This document shows, one piece after another, positions 26,380-34,008 of a stretch of 64,000 nt of DNA (position 1 is its first letter; each line of letters opens with the position of its first letter). The notes under the pieces are model-generated. The model had not been told where the DNA came from, did no database searches, and saw nothing but the letters and a program-made list of their open reading frames with translations. A program made the translations under genes and the position numbers. Origin of the DNA: Erwinia sp. HDF1-3R (lineage in GTDB: Bacteria; Pseudomonadota; Gammaproteobacteria; Enterobacterales; Enterobacteriaceae); the NCBI RefSeq assembly GCF_039621855.1, contig NZ_CP155071.1, positions 4,650,001-4,714,000 of the forward strand, read 5' to 3'.

Positions 26380-29300
26380 ATGCAGAAGCTCCATTTTTTC
26401 CTGATAACATTATTCTTTTTGATGTGTTCGTCGTTTGCGGCAGAATCACCCTGTAACGTTGAAATAAAAGGGCACTACATCACCCCGGTGAAAGAAATCC
26501 GCTTAAACCGGGATCAGGCTCGCTGGCTGGAAAAAAAGGATCGTCTGCTTATTGGCATCGCGATGCCCGATGTCTTGCCGCTTCTCTTTCATTATCCCGA
26601 CGACGATTATCAGGGCGTGCTGGCCGATTATCTGTTTCTGCTGCGCTCCAGCCTGCGCATAAACGTGGTGATTAAAAAATATGGCTCACAGGCCCTGGCC
26701 TCCGCTGCATTGCAGAATAACGAGGTGGATGCGCTGCTTATTCTTCCCGACAGCAACGTTACGCCAGGGAAGCAGTTTCAACGCACCCATGCGCTGATGA
26801 CTTTTCATCCTACGTTAGTCGCCGCGCAAAATCGTGCACTTCCGCTACCGCTTTCGCAGGGCCGGGAGCGGGTCACCGTCGCCGTTCACCGTAGCTATCC
26901 CGCCGCCCGGGCGGTTGCGCAAAACTTTCCAAAGGCCATACTCCGATTTTACGACAATGAACATCAGGCGCTACTCTCCGTCGCTACCGGTGAGAGCGAC
27001 TATTTTCTCGGCTATAACGTCACCGCGAGCTATAACATCGAGAAGTATTTCCCGCAGTCCCTGACGATTGTTCGCTATCTTAACAGGCAGCAACGGGGAG
27101 TCGTTTTTCTTACCCGGACTAATCAGCCGCAACTGCACGAGGTACTTAACCGGTTTATTTCCGCTATTTCAAATGAACAGCACGATCAGCTGGCGCAGTA
27201 CTGGCTGGAACGGGGCAACCTCTCATTTCTGAATAATCCCTTATCCTTAACGGCGAGGGAAAAGAGCTGGATCAAAGCCCATCCCAGGCTTCGCGTCCTG
27301 ATTAACCGCTATTACCCGCCGCTCTCCATGGTGGATCAAAACAACACGCTGCGTGGGGTAAGTGCCGATTTACTGAATATCATTTCTCTGCAAACAGGCC
27401 TGCAATTTGAACCCGTCGCCGTCAATTCTAACGAGGAGATGCGGCAGAAAATGCTTAATCATGAAGGGGATTTAATCGCGGCCGCGACCCTGAGTGAGGC
27501 GAGACAGACGCAAATAAACTTTAGCCTCCCCTGGATCCGCCAGCATTATGTGGTCGTCTCCCCGCTCAGTGTCAGCCCGGGGGCCCGGCTGGAACAGCTT
27601 GAGCGGATTGCGATACCCCTCCACTTCGCCATCAGCGAGCAGCTTAAGGCGCGCTATCCGCACGCAAAATGGATCCTGGCCGATAACTCTTCCATGGCGC
27701 TGTCGATGGTGGTGGAGGGGAGCGCGGATGCCGCAGTGACCACGGAAATTACCGCTAACTATCTGGTGTCGCGATATTATCCCCAGAACCTGCACTATGC
27801 CCCTCTTTCCGATATTCCCTCTGCGCTGGTGGGGATCGCCACCTCCCGCCAGGAGCCGGAACTGCAATCGATCCTTAATAAGGCGCTACAGGTCATCCCC
27901 CCGCGTGAAATACTGCAAATGGTGGGGAAATGGTCAAAGATGCCCAATGTCGAAATTGAGACATGGAATTTATACAGTAAGCCCTTTTATCTGATGCTGA
28001 CGGTGGCCGCCTTTATTTTTCTGCTGATTGTGTTTTGGGGCTACTTTCTGCTGCACAAATTTCACAAGCGCGGGCAAAGTGAACGGGAGTTACAGCAGCG
28101 GCTGGCAAACCGGGAAGCCTTTTCGCAGTGTCTGGAAGCCGAGAAAAACAGAGCAATACACGCCACCCAGGCCAAAAGCCAGTTTCTGGCCAGTATGAGC
28201 CACGAAATACGCACCCCGGTCAGCTCGATTGTCGGCTTTCTGGAGCTGCTTTCCCGACAGCACCTGACGCCGCAGCAGAGTCAGGAGGCTATTGAGCTGG
28301 CCACCGCTACCGCGCAGTCTCTGCTTGGGCTGATTGGCAACATCCTTGACGTTGATAAAATTGAGACCGGAAATTATCAGTGCGAGGAGCAGTGGACGGA
28401 TGTGGCGGCGCTGATCGGTGAGATTTGTCGTACGTTTGATATTAAAGCTGCCGACAAAGATATTGCCCTGACGTGCAGCATGCAGCTGCCGCCGGGCATT
28501 CAGCTGCTTCTCGATCCTCATGCTCTGCGGAGAATAGTCACCAATCTGGTGTGCAACGCCCTGAAATTTACCGCTCAGGGCTGCGTAGCGGTGTCGGCAA
28601 AACTTATTTCGGCTAAGGGGACCTCGGGACGCCTGGCGCTGGTTATCCGTGATACTGGCTGTGGGATCGATGAGGAGGAGCAGAAACGCCTCTTCCACCG
28701 CTACGTTCAGGGTGAAGAGGGACGGCAGCAGATCGGTTCGGGTTTGGGTCTGGTTATTTGTCGGGAATTAGTCAGCCTGATGGCGGGTACGCTGGAGATG
28801 GAGAGTACGCCCGGTCAGGGAACGACCTTGACGATAATTCTGCCCGTTGAGATCGCCGAGGCGGCGCCCGTGAGTGCCCGCTGTGACCGCCCGATGATGG
28901 CGCCGCTGCCGGCCCTGTCGATTTTGATCGCGGATGATAATCCGGTGAACCGCCTGCTGCTCAAAAGGCAGCTGAACGCGCTCGGCTATGAGGTTGATGA
29001 AGCGCGGGACGGCGAGGAGGCGGAGCAGCTGTGTCTTAAAAAGCGTTATCACCTGCTTATCACCGACCTTAATATGCCGAAGCGAGATGGTCTCATGCTG
29101 ACCCAGGCGCTGCGCGGTCAGCAGGCCGATCTGGTCATCTGGGGGTTAACGGCCAGCGCCCTGCCGCAGGTACGGGAAGCCTGTTTACAGAGCGGTATGA
29201 ATGAGTGCCTGTTTAAACCGCTCTCACTGGAAAACCTCGCGCAGGCGCTGTGTAAGCTGCCCTCTGAGCAGCCTCTGGTGCCCGACACTCAACATGTAAA

Positions 29301-29631
29301 GATCTCACTGCTGAATGCGAATACGCAGGGCAACCGCGCCCTGACGGACGAGATCCTGACCACCTTTCGCAGGGAGGCGGCGAAGGACCTGGCGGCGGCA
29401 AAACGTGCGGCTGAGCAGGACGATCGGGCTGGCTTTAAGCGGGCGATTCATCGCCTGCACGGCTCGGCTCAGATCCTGGAAATTGACGCGCTGCAACGCT
29501 GCTGTCGCGATGTGGAGGAGAAATCTCCTTCCCAGCTTACCCGCCCTGTTCGCAACGCGATAATTGCAGAGGTCTCACGTATTGTGCAGGAGCTGGAGGC
29601 CGAGCTGGCGAGGCGATTCAAAATTGCGTAA
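26380..29631 (+). CDS. evgS: Hybrid sensor kinase EvgS lacking the cytoplasmic PAS domain
   Basis: 1083 residues. Signal peptide, two periplasmic solute-binding (Venus-flytrap) domains (about 45-280 and 290-530), one membrane helix (about 536-556), then directly HisKA with His608 in SMSHEIRTP, ATPase (DTGCGIDEEE; GSGLGLVI), receiver with Asp896 in LLITDLNMP, and HPt with His1024 in IHRLHGS. The distances 608 to 896 to 1024 equal those of E. coli EvgS (721, 1009, 1137), but only about 50 residues separate membrane helix and His608, against about 160 in E. coli. The PAS domain that holds the redox-sensitive cysteines is thus missing. It starts 3 bases after evgA. Confidence 0.95.
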   Translation: MQKLHFFLITLFFLMCSSFAAESPCNVEIKGHYITPVKEIRLNRDQARWLEKKDRLLIGIAMPDVLPLLFHYPDDDYQGVLADYLFLLRSSLRINVVIKKYGSQALASAALQNNEVDALLILPDSNVTPGKQFQRTHALMTFHPTLVAAQNRALPLPLSQGRERVTVAVHRSYPAARAVAQNFPKAILRFYDNEHQALLSVATGESDYFLGYNVTASYNIEKYFPQSLTIVRYLNRQQRGVVFLTRTNQPQLHEVLNRFISAISNEQHDQLAQYWLERGNLSFLNNPLSLTAREKSWIKAHPRLRVLINRYYPPLSMVDQNNTLRGVSADLLNIISLQTGLQFEPVAVNSNEEMRQKMLNHEGDLIAAATLSEARQTQINFSLPWIRQHYVVVSPLSVSPGARLEQLERIAIPLHFAISEQLKARYPHAKWILADNSSMALSMVVEGSADAAVTTEITANYLVSRYYPQNLHYAPLSDIPSALVGIATSRQEPELQSILNKALQVIPPREILQMVGKWSKMPNVEIETWNLYSKPFYLMLTVAAFIFLLIVFWGYFLLHKFHKRGQSERELQQRLANREAFSQCLEAEKNRAIHATQAKSQFLASMSHEIRTPVSSIVGFLELLSRQHLTPQQSQEAIELATATAQSLLGLIGNILDVDKIETGNYQCEEQWTDVAALIGEICRTFDIKAADKDIALTCSMQLPPGIQLLLDPHALRRIVTNLVCNALKFTAQGCVAVSAKLISAKGTSGRLALVIRDTGCGIDEEEQKRLFHRYVQGEEGRQQIGSGLGLVICRELVSLMAGTLEMESTPGQGTTLTIILPVEIAEAAPVSARCDRPMMAPLPALSILIADDNPVNRLLLKRQLNALGYEVDEARDGEEAEQLCLKKRYHLLITDLNMPKRDGLMLTQALRGQQADLVIWGLTASALPQVREACLQSGMNECLFKPLSLENLAQALCKLPSEQPLVPDTQHVKISLLNANTQGNRALTDEILTTFRREAAKDLAAAKRAAEQDDRAGFKRAIHRLHGSAQILEIDALQRCCRDVEEKSPSQLTRPVRNAIIAEVSRIVQELEAELARRFKIA

Positions 29632-29726
29632 ATGCACGGATACGTCCCGGGCAGAAAAAACGTCCCTGTTTTTTCATCAGACACATCGTGTAATAAAACC
29701 GGGGGATGCAGTAAGACGCGCAGCGA

Positions 29727-29765
29727 GTTAGCGGTCTTAGTTAGCGATCTTGGTTAGCGGTCAAC
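29727..29765. repeat. Three 13-bp direct repeats at the 3' end of yfdX
   Basis: GTTAGCGGTCTTA, GTTAGCGATCTTG and GTTAGCGGTCAAC follow each other with exact 13-base spacing; the last overlaps the final codons and stop of yfdX. On the minus strand each copy supplies a TAA/CGCTAAC. The stop codon therefore seems to have been duplicated downstream. Confidence 0.7.
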
Positions 29766-30383
29766 AACCACATCGCTTTCCACCACGATGGCATCTTCCG
29801 CGTTTTTGAGCATCAGATTGGCTTCGTAATATTTACCATCATTCAGCATGCGCTGGGCCTCAGTCACATCATGACGCGTATGATTCAGCGGCATCAGCTC
29901 CTGATTTTCCATAATACCGATACCGGTCTCACGCAGCGTCTCCACTGCACCTTTCTTGTCACCTTTTGCCAGCTTAGCATTGGCCTTTTTAATGGCTGCT
30001 TCTTTCTCTGGCGTTGCAATATAGTTTTCTGACACGGCGATGGCGGCATTAATGATCACATACTTATCATCGATCATTCTGGCTTTATGGTCGGTCTTCT
30101 CAAATCGGGTCCAGTCGATGCTGTCATCGGCCAGCATTTTTTGCGCGTCAGCGGTCAGCTTTTTGGCCATATCAGGCTGTCCCTGAAAGATAGCGACCCG
30201 CGCCAGGCGGATATCACGCATGGCGATCATACCCTGGGTGGCGATATTCTGTGCATCGGTGACTTCTTTCTGCAGTGACGCTGAAGCGGCGGCGCTGGAT
30301 GAGGCCGTTTCGGTGGATGCAGCCCATACCGGAGAGGCGGCCAGCATGGAGGTCAGTACGCCAGCAATAATGATTTTTTTCAT
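29754..30383 (-). CDS. yfdX: YfdX family periplasmic stress protein
   Basis: 209 residues with a signal peptide (MKKIIIAGVLTSMLAASPVWAAS). The helical YfdX domain includes ARMIDDKYVIINAAIAVSENYI and GIGIMENQELMPLNHT. In E. coli yfdX is one of the genes most strongly induced by EvgA; homologues in Salmonella are linked to antibiotic tolerance and chaperone-like behaviour. Here it directly follows evgS on the opposite strand and diverges from hdeD, which supports membership of the EvgA regulon. Confidence 0.93.
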   Translation of the reverse strand: MKKIIIAGVLTSMLAASPVWAASTETASSSAAASASLQKEVTDAQNIATQGMIAMRDIRLARVAIFQGQPDMAKKLTADAQKMLADDSIDWTRFEKTDHKARMIDDKYVIINAAIAVSENYIATPEKEAAIKKANAKLAKGDKKGAVETLRETGIGIMENQELMPLNHTRHDVTEAQRMLNDGKYYEANLMLKNAEDAIVVESDVVVDR

Positions 30384-30622
30384 TTGTTTATCCTTCTGAA
30401 TATTTAAACTGTGGGAGTAAAATACTAATTAATAACCTCGACTGACGTAATCAGAGCCGGACGTTGATAATCAGTGATTACGCCTACAGCTGTAGGACAG
30501 AACTGAAACCCCCCACCCTTCTCTCTTATTTATCCCTGTTAGCGCGTGCATTACCCTACCAGGGTTCGTCAATACGCCCCCCTGGAACAGGTAGAAAATG
30601 ATTAATAAAAAAAGGAAGGATA
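30384..30622. promoter_or_regulatory. Divergent control region yfdX/hdeD
   Basis: About 240 bases between divergent acid-stress genes. An interrupted inverted repeat CCAGGG...CCCTGG (about 30562-30587) and AT-rich stretches lie close to hdeD; AAAAAAGGAAGG before hdeD is its ribosome site. This is the natural place for an EvgA site but I cannot fix one by eye. Confidence 0.4.
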
Positions 30623-31195
30623 ATGATAATTATCAGTAATGAGAAACTGAATCAGCTAAGCACGAAAGCATTCGAGCACTATCGACGTTCAGCAACCGTC
30701 ATGGCTGTTCTGCTGCTTATTTGTGGCATGTGCTGCCTGGTTTATCCCTTTATTATGGGGGTATATATCAGCTATCTGGTCGGCTTTTTATTCGCCCTGT
30801 GCGGCCTTTATGCCCTTGGAAGCTGCTTTATCTTTCGCCACCGGGGAAAGAAAGCGCTTCTGCTGACGGTTATATTTGGTCTGGTATGGCTGATTATGGG
30901 TTATTCACTGCTGATCAATCCCGTCTACGGTATGATTTCGCTGACTACCCTAATCTGCTTTCTGTTTATTTTCGGAGGCATTTCGCGTATCGCCGCCGGG
31001 ATCAGCATGCGTAAAAGCAGCGGTGCGGGCTGGCAAATTTTGATTGGTCTTCTGGATCTCATCATCGCCGTCCTCTGGCTTTCCAGCAGTGAAACCCAGA
31101 CCTTCATTATCACCACCCTCTTTATTGGTCTTGAGATGCTCTTTACCGCCTGGGGCATTCTGATGATGCGTCAGGCGCTGCCTGCAAGAATTTAA
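30623..31195 (+). CDS. hdeD: HdeD-family acid-resistance membrane protein
   Basis: 190 residues with six membrane helices in HdeD/DUF308 arrangement, each pair joined by short basic loops (IFRHRGKK; SMRKSSG). In E. coli hdeD lies divergent from hdeAB in the acid fitness island and supports acid survival at high cell density. Here it is followed 27 bases later by hdeB on the same strand, a different arrangement. Mechanism of HdeD is not known. Confidence 0.9.
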   Translation: MIIISNEKLNQLSTKAFEHYRRSATVMAVLLLICGMCCLVYPFIMGVYISYLVGFLFALCGLYALGSCFIFRHRGKKALLLTVIFGLVWLIMGYSLLINPVYGMISLTTLICFLFIFGGISRIAAGISMRKSSGAGWQILIGLLDLIIAVLWLSSSETQTFIITTLFIGLEMLFTAWGILMMRQALPARI

Positions 31196-31222
31196 CCCTG
31201 AGTAATTAATCCGGAGATCGTT

Positions 31223-31522
31223 ATGAACGTAAAAACCACCCTTTCTGCTTTCATCCTCTGCGCAGCAATTTCAGCCCCATTTTGCAGCGCCTGGGCTGAG
31301 TCATCTGCGCCAACGGAGATGAGCTGTAAAGAATTTATTAACCTCAACCCGAAAGCGATGTCGCCCGTCGCCTTCTGGGCGCTGAATAAGGATATTGATT
31401 TCAAGGGCGGAGATTTTGTCGATATGAATCAGGTCAATACCCTTTATATTCCCAAATTAACCCGGCAGTGTAAAACGAATCCGAATATGAAAGTCGTCGA
31501 TGCGGTGAAAAACGCCGATTAG
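31223..31522 (+). CDS. hdeB: Acid-activated periplasmic chaperone HdeB
   Basis: 99 residues: signal peptide ending near SAWA, then MSCKEFINLNPKAMSPVAFWAL, almost the HdeB signature (CQEFIDLNPKAMTPVAWW in E. coli), and a second cysteine in LTRQCKTNP forming the expected disulfide. HdeB dimers open at pH 4-5 and hold unfolding periplasmic proteins. No hdeA is present next to it. It is followed by a strong terminator. Confidence 0.93.
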   Translation: MNVKTTLSAFILCAAISAPFCSAWAESSAPTEMSCKEFINLNPKAMSPVAFWALNKDIDFKGGDFVDMNQVNTLYIPKLTRQCKTNPNMKVVDAVKNAD

Positions 31523-31607
31523 CCTGCACAGGCTGGTTGTGGCTGGATTTTATTTCGGATCGCTCAGCGTAATAAATCCTCCTGCTGAGTATTTCGCACC
31601 TTCTCAG

Positions 31608-31633
31608 GCCAGTCTTTAAGACTGGCATTTTTT
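31608..31633 (+). terminator. Rho-independent terminator after hdeB
   Basis: GCCAGTC-TTTAA-GACTGGC, a perfect 7-bp stem, followed by ATTTTTT. It closes the hdeD-hdeB unit. Confidence 0.9.
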
Positions 31634-31652
31634 ATTAATGGACATAGTTAAC

Positions 31653-31895
31653 ATGAAAAAACGCAGTGTCGCCGTCGCTCTGTTATTTATCTTTCTCTTC
31701 TATACCTGGTTCTCTACCGACCCGGAGGAACTTCCTCTTACCCCGGTAAAACCGGAAATCAATATGATTAACGAGCCGGAATCCGCAGAGGAAAGCCCGT
31801 CAGACCATGTCGTACATATCGTGAGAGACGCAGCGGAAAAGGGCCTGCGCGTGATTAATTTTTCCTGGTCGGACCTGAGGGAACAGGCATGGTAA
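31653..31895 (+). CDS. Small single-pass membrane protein of the acid island
   Basis: 80 residues from the start MKKRSVAV (an ATG five codons upstream is also open). A basic N-terminus and one hydrophobic helix (VAVALLFIFLFYTWF) lead to an acidic periplasmic tail ending IVRDAAEKGLRVINFSWSD. Codon use is normal for this genome, so it is probably real although it begins right behind the hdeB terminator and no strong promoter is visible. I do not recognise it. Topology, size and the motif IxRD...IN recall SafA, the 65-residue connector that links EvgAS to PhoQ in E. coli, but similarity is slight. The last codons run into a 22-bp tandem repeat. Confidence 0.55.
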   Translation: MKKRSVAVALLFIFLFYTWFSTDPEELPLTPVKPEINMINEPESAEESPSDHVVHIVRDAAEKGLRVINFSWSDLREQAW

Positions 31896-32001
31896 GTAGA
31901 GGTTGAAGACGACGAGAGAAAACATTGAAGGGATCGTAAGTAAACGTTGAAGGCGTCGTGAATTAATATTGAAGGGATCGTAAGTAAACGTTGAAGGGGT
32001 T
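31892..32001. repeat. Five tandem 22-bp repeats
   Basis: Five copies of a 22-bp unit (best form GTAAGTAAACGTTGAAGG plus four bases) follow with no gaps; TTGAAG recurs at 31903, 31925, 31947, 31969 and 31991. Copies 3 and 5 are nearly identical. The first includes the stop codon of the small membrane-protein gene. Period 22 is not a multiple of 3, so it is not coding. It lies between that gene and a bidirectional terminator. Confidence 0.9.
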
Positions 32002-32010
32002 GGGAGTAAA

Positions 32011-32048
32011 AATCCGCCACGGTTTCCCGTCGCGGATTGGTTTTTTTC
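32011..32048. terminator. Bidirectional terminator between the small ORF and slp
   Basis: AATCCGC-C-ACGG-TTTC-CCGT-C-GCGGATT: an 11-bp stem with one mismatch and a 4-base loop, with GGTTTTTTTT on the plus strand and TTTTT on the minus strand. It suits the convergent ends on both sides. Confidence 0.9.
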
Positions 32049-32049
32049 G

Positions 32050-32637
32050 TTACCTGACCAGATACGACCCATCGGCAACCGGATAGACGCCGTTAAGGCC
32101 GTCGCCCGGCAGTGGATAGCCCCACTCGGGCGACCAGGCATAGCTCATACCGTCAAAGGGGATAAAGTTCTCCTCCTGCTGCCATACCTGATAACCGGCG
32201 ACATTTAGCCTGAGGAATCGGTAAGGCGTCTGCCCGATTTTTAGCGGCTCCGTACCCTCAATCTGACCGAGGACCGTAATATAACGATGGAGCACATTCA
32301 CCGGATCGATAAAGTTTTTACTGTACGCCAGAATACGCCCCTGATAGCTATCTCCCAGGACAGGTTTCGCCGAACGATTGAGCGGCAGGATGGCAATTTC
32401 CATAATGGTCTTTTCAGGCAGATTAATGACGTTTATTACCTTACCGCCCAGCCGCACCTCACGGCCCTGATATAACGAAGGCGCCTGCGAAATTTTCTCG
32501 AATGATGCCGGACTGATCGCCCCCGGCTCGCCGCGTATGCTCTGCGGCACGGAGGCACAGCCGCTCAGAAAAAGAATAACGGACGACAGCACAACGCCCT
32601 TGAAGGTATGCCTGGCAGCGAAATGAGATTTTTTCAT
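32050..32637 (-). CDS. slp: Slp-family outer-membrane lipoprotein
   Basis: 195 residues. Lipoprotein signal with lipobox LSGC, mature start CASVPQSIRG, and the Slp body (APSLYQGREVRLGGKVINVINL). It ends in a Trp/Pro-rich tail. In E. coli Slp is a starvation- and acid-induced outer-membrane lipoprotein in the acid fitness island beside hdeABD; it protects against organic acid damage. Here it is the third gene, 60 bases after a decarboxylase-like gene and an antiporter gene, which ties that operon to acid stress. Confidence 0.9.
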   Translation of the reverse strand: MKKSHFAARHTFKGVVLSSVILFLSGCASVPQSIRGEPGAISPASFEKISQAPSLYQGREVRLGGKVINVINLPEKTIMEIAILPLNRSAKPVLGDSYQGRILAYSKNFIDPVNVLHRYITVLGQIEGTEPLKIGQTPYRFLRLNVAGYQVWQQEENFIPFDGMSYAWSPEWGYPLPGDGLNGVYPVADGSYLVR

Positions 32638-32696
32638 AAAGAACTCGTATGCATTGGGAAGAAAATGCCGGAGAGGATGCTCCCCGGCCGTTGAAA

Positions 32697-33968
32697 TTAG
32701 CGGCTGATAATGCGAGCCAGAACGCTGTTGACGGGGATATTGCTGCTATCCAGGCCCGGGGTCTGCCCCCTGAGGTCAAACTCAATGTTCACCTTAGGTC
32801 CGAAAAACAGGCAGTGCGTGGAGCCGCCAAAGTGAAACATGCCGAGCTGATCGCCCTTACGGACGGTCTGGCCTTCATAGACGGTCACTTCACAGGTCGA
32901 CACTTCGGCCATGCCCACCGCCATAAAGCACATCAGCCCAATGTCAGGATGATCCGCTTCGATGAAGATCAGCGCCCGACTCGCCAGTTCGGTGATGTAG
33001 CCCTGGGAAGCATTCGGCCCGGCCGTATCTTCCCCTTCGCTCAGCGTTTCGGAGTAGTAGGTGCCGTCGATGATGCGGGTTTTAACGACACGGCCCGAGA
33101 CGGGCGCATGCCAGCGGTGATAGCTCAGGGCGCTTAAAAACGCCTGATAAATTGTCCCACCCACAAAATGTGATGCCAGCGGATCGTTGTTCATCATAAA
33201 TTGCAGCGCGTAAGGCTGTGATTTAATCCAGAATTTATCCTTCAGCTGAACCTCCTTCGCCAGCCGATAGGGGGCAGATTCACAGGCGTTAACCACCACA
33301 TCATCATTTTCCGGCGCGGCTATCGGCCTGACCCCCTTACGAAAACGGCGGGTAAAGAAGTCGTCCCAGGAGGTAAAACCGTGATGGGGAAGCGAAGGAT
33401 CGCAGATAAAGTCATCCACAAACGTCGGCATCGCCCGGCGCGCATCTTCGCCAAACCAGCCCGAGCGCGGGTCTTCACTGAGTACGGCGGCGCTCTCTTT
33501 CGAGCGCAGAAAGACCGCCCACTCATTGAGTATCGCTTTGATATGCTGATTAATGCGCTCGTCGAGGAAGCCACTCCAGCCGCCCTGCGTCGCCATTGAC
33601 CAGTTGAGGATGGCATTGAAAGGGAAACCGACCAGGCCCGTTTCATCGAACTCCGGGGCATGCGTCATGATGACGTTAATCAGTGCGAGCATATGCTGAT
33701 AATCGCGCACCTGCGGCAGCCCGGCTGGCGAAAGCCGGTGGGCTTCATCCTCGCTCACTTCATCAAACATTTGCGTAAACAGCATCCAGGCCCTGGGATC
33801 GGTCTCGATAAAGGTTTTGAACGCATCGACCACCGGCAGCAGCGGCTCGCTGCTTTCATCCGCTTTACGCATGATTTTCAGCATCCAGTCATGCAGGGTC
33901 TGCCGATCCGCGGGCATCCATTTCCCCACGGTATAGGTTTTATTACAGGGCTTTATGTCAGTTTTCAT
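32697..33968 (-). CDS. Phosphatidylserine-decarboxylase-like pyruvoyl enzyme (PsiD type), probable amino-acid decarboxylase
   Basis: 423 residues. The N-terminal third (about 20-170) fits the PSDC domain found before the catalytic part in PsiD-type enzymes. The rest is a PSD fold ending in FHFGGSTHCLFF, where G382-S383 is the expected self-cleavage site that turns Ser383 into the pyruvoyl group. Conserved YHRWHAPVSGRV supplies the histidines. No membrane segment or lipid-anchor region is present, unlike true Psd. The fungal relative PsiD decarboxylates L-tryptophan. It follows an APC antiporter by 41 bases and precedes slp by 60, so a soluble amino-acid decarboxylase serving proton-consuming acid resistance is inferred; the substrate is unknown, perhaps aromatic. 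Confidence 0.75.
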   Translation of the reverse strand: MKTDIKPCNKTYTVGKWMPADRQTLHDWMLKIMRKADESSEPLLPVVDAFKTFIETDPRAWMLFTQMFDEVSEDEAHRLSPAGLPQVRDYQHMLALINVIMTHAPEFDETGLVGFPFNAILNWSMATQGGWSGFLDERINQHIKAILNEWAVFLRSKESAAVLSEDPRSGWFGEDARRAMPTFVDDFICDPSLPHHGFTSWDDFFTRRFRKGVRPIAAPENDDVVVNACESAPYRLAKEVQLKDKFWIKSQPYALQFMMNNDPLASHFVGGTIYQAFLSALSYHRWHAPVSGRVVKTRIIDGTYYSETLSEGEDTAGPNASQGYITELASRALIFIEADHPDIGLMCFMAVGMAEVSTCEVTVYEGQTVRKGDQLGMFHFGGSTHCLFFGPKVNIEFDLRGQTPGLDSSNIPVNSVLARIISR

Positions 33969-34008
33969 TGGAACTCCACTTATAAACGAGCGATGAAATT
34001 AAGGTTGA

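Noticed and set aside
31892..32001. CRISPR-like array
   Set aside because: The repeats are gapless 22-bp tandem units without spacers, and no cas gene is present.
32697..33968. Housekeeping phosphatidylserine decarboxylase Psd
   Set aside because: Longer than Psd, has an N-terminal PSDC-type domain, lacks a membrane-binding region, and sits with an amino-acid antiporter and not with mscM/rsgA.
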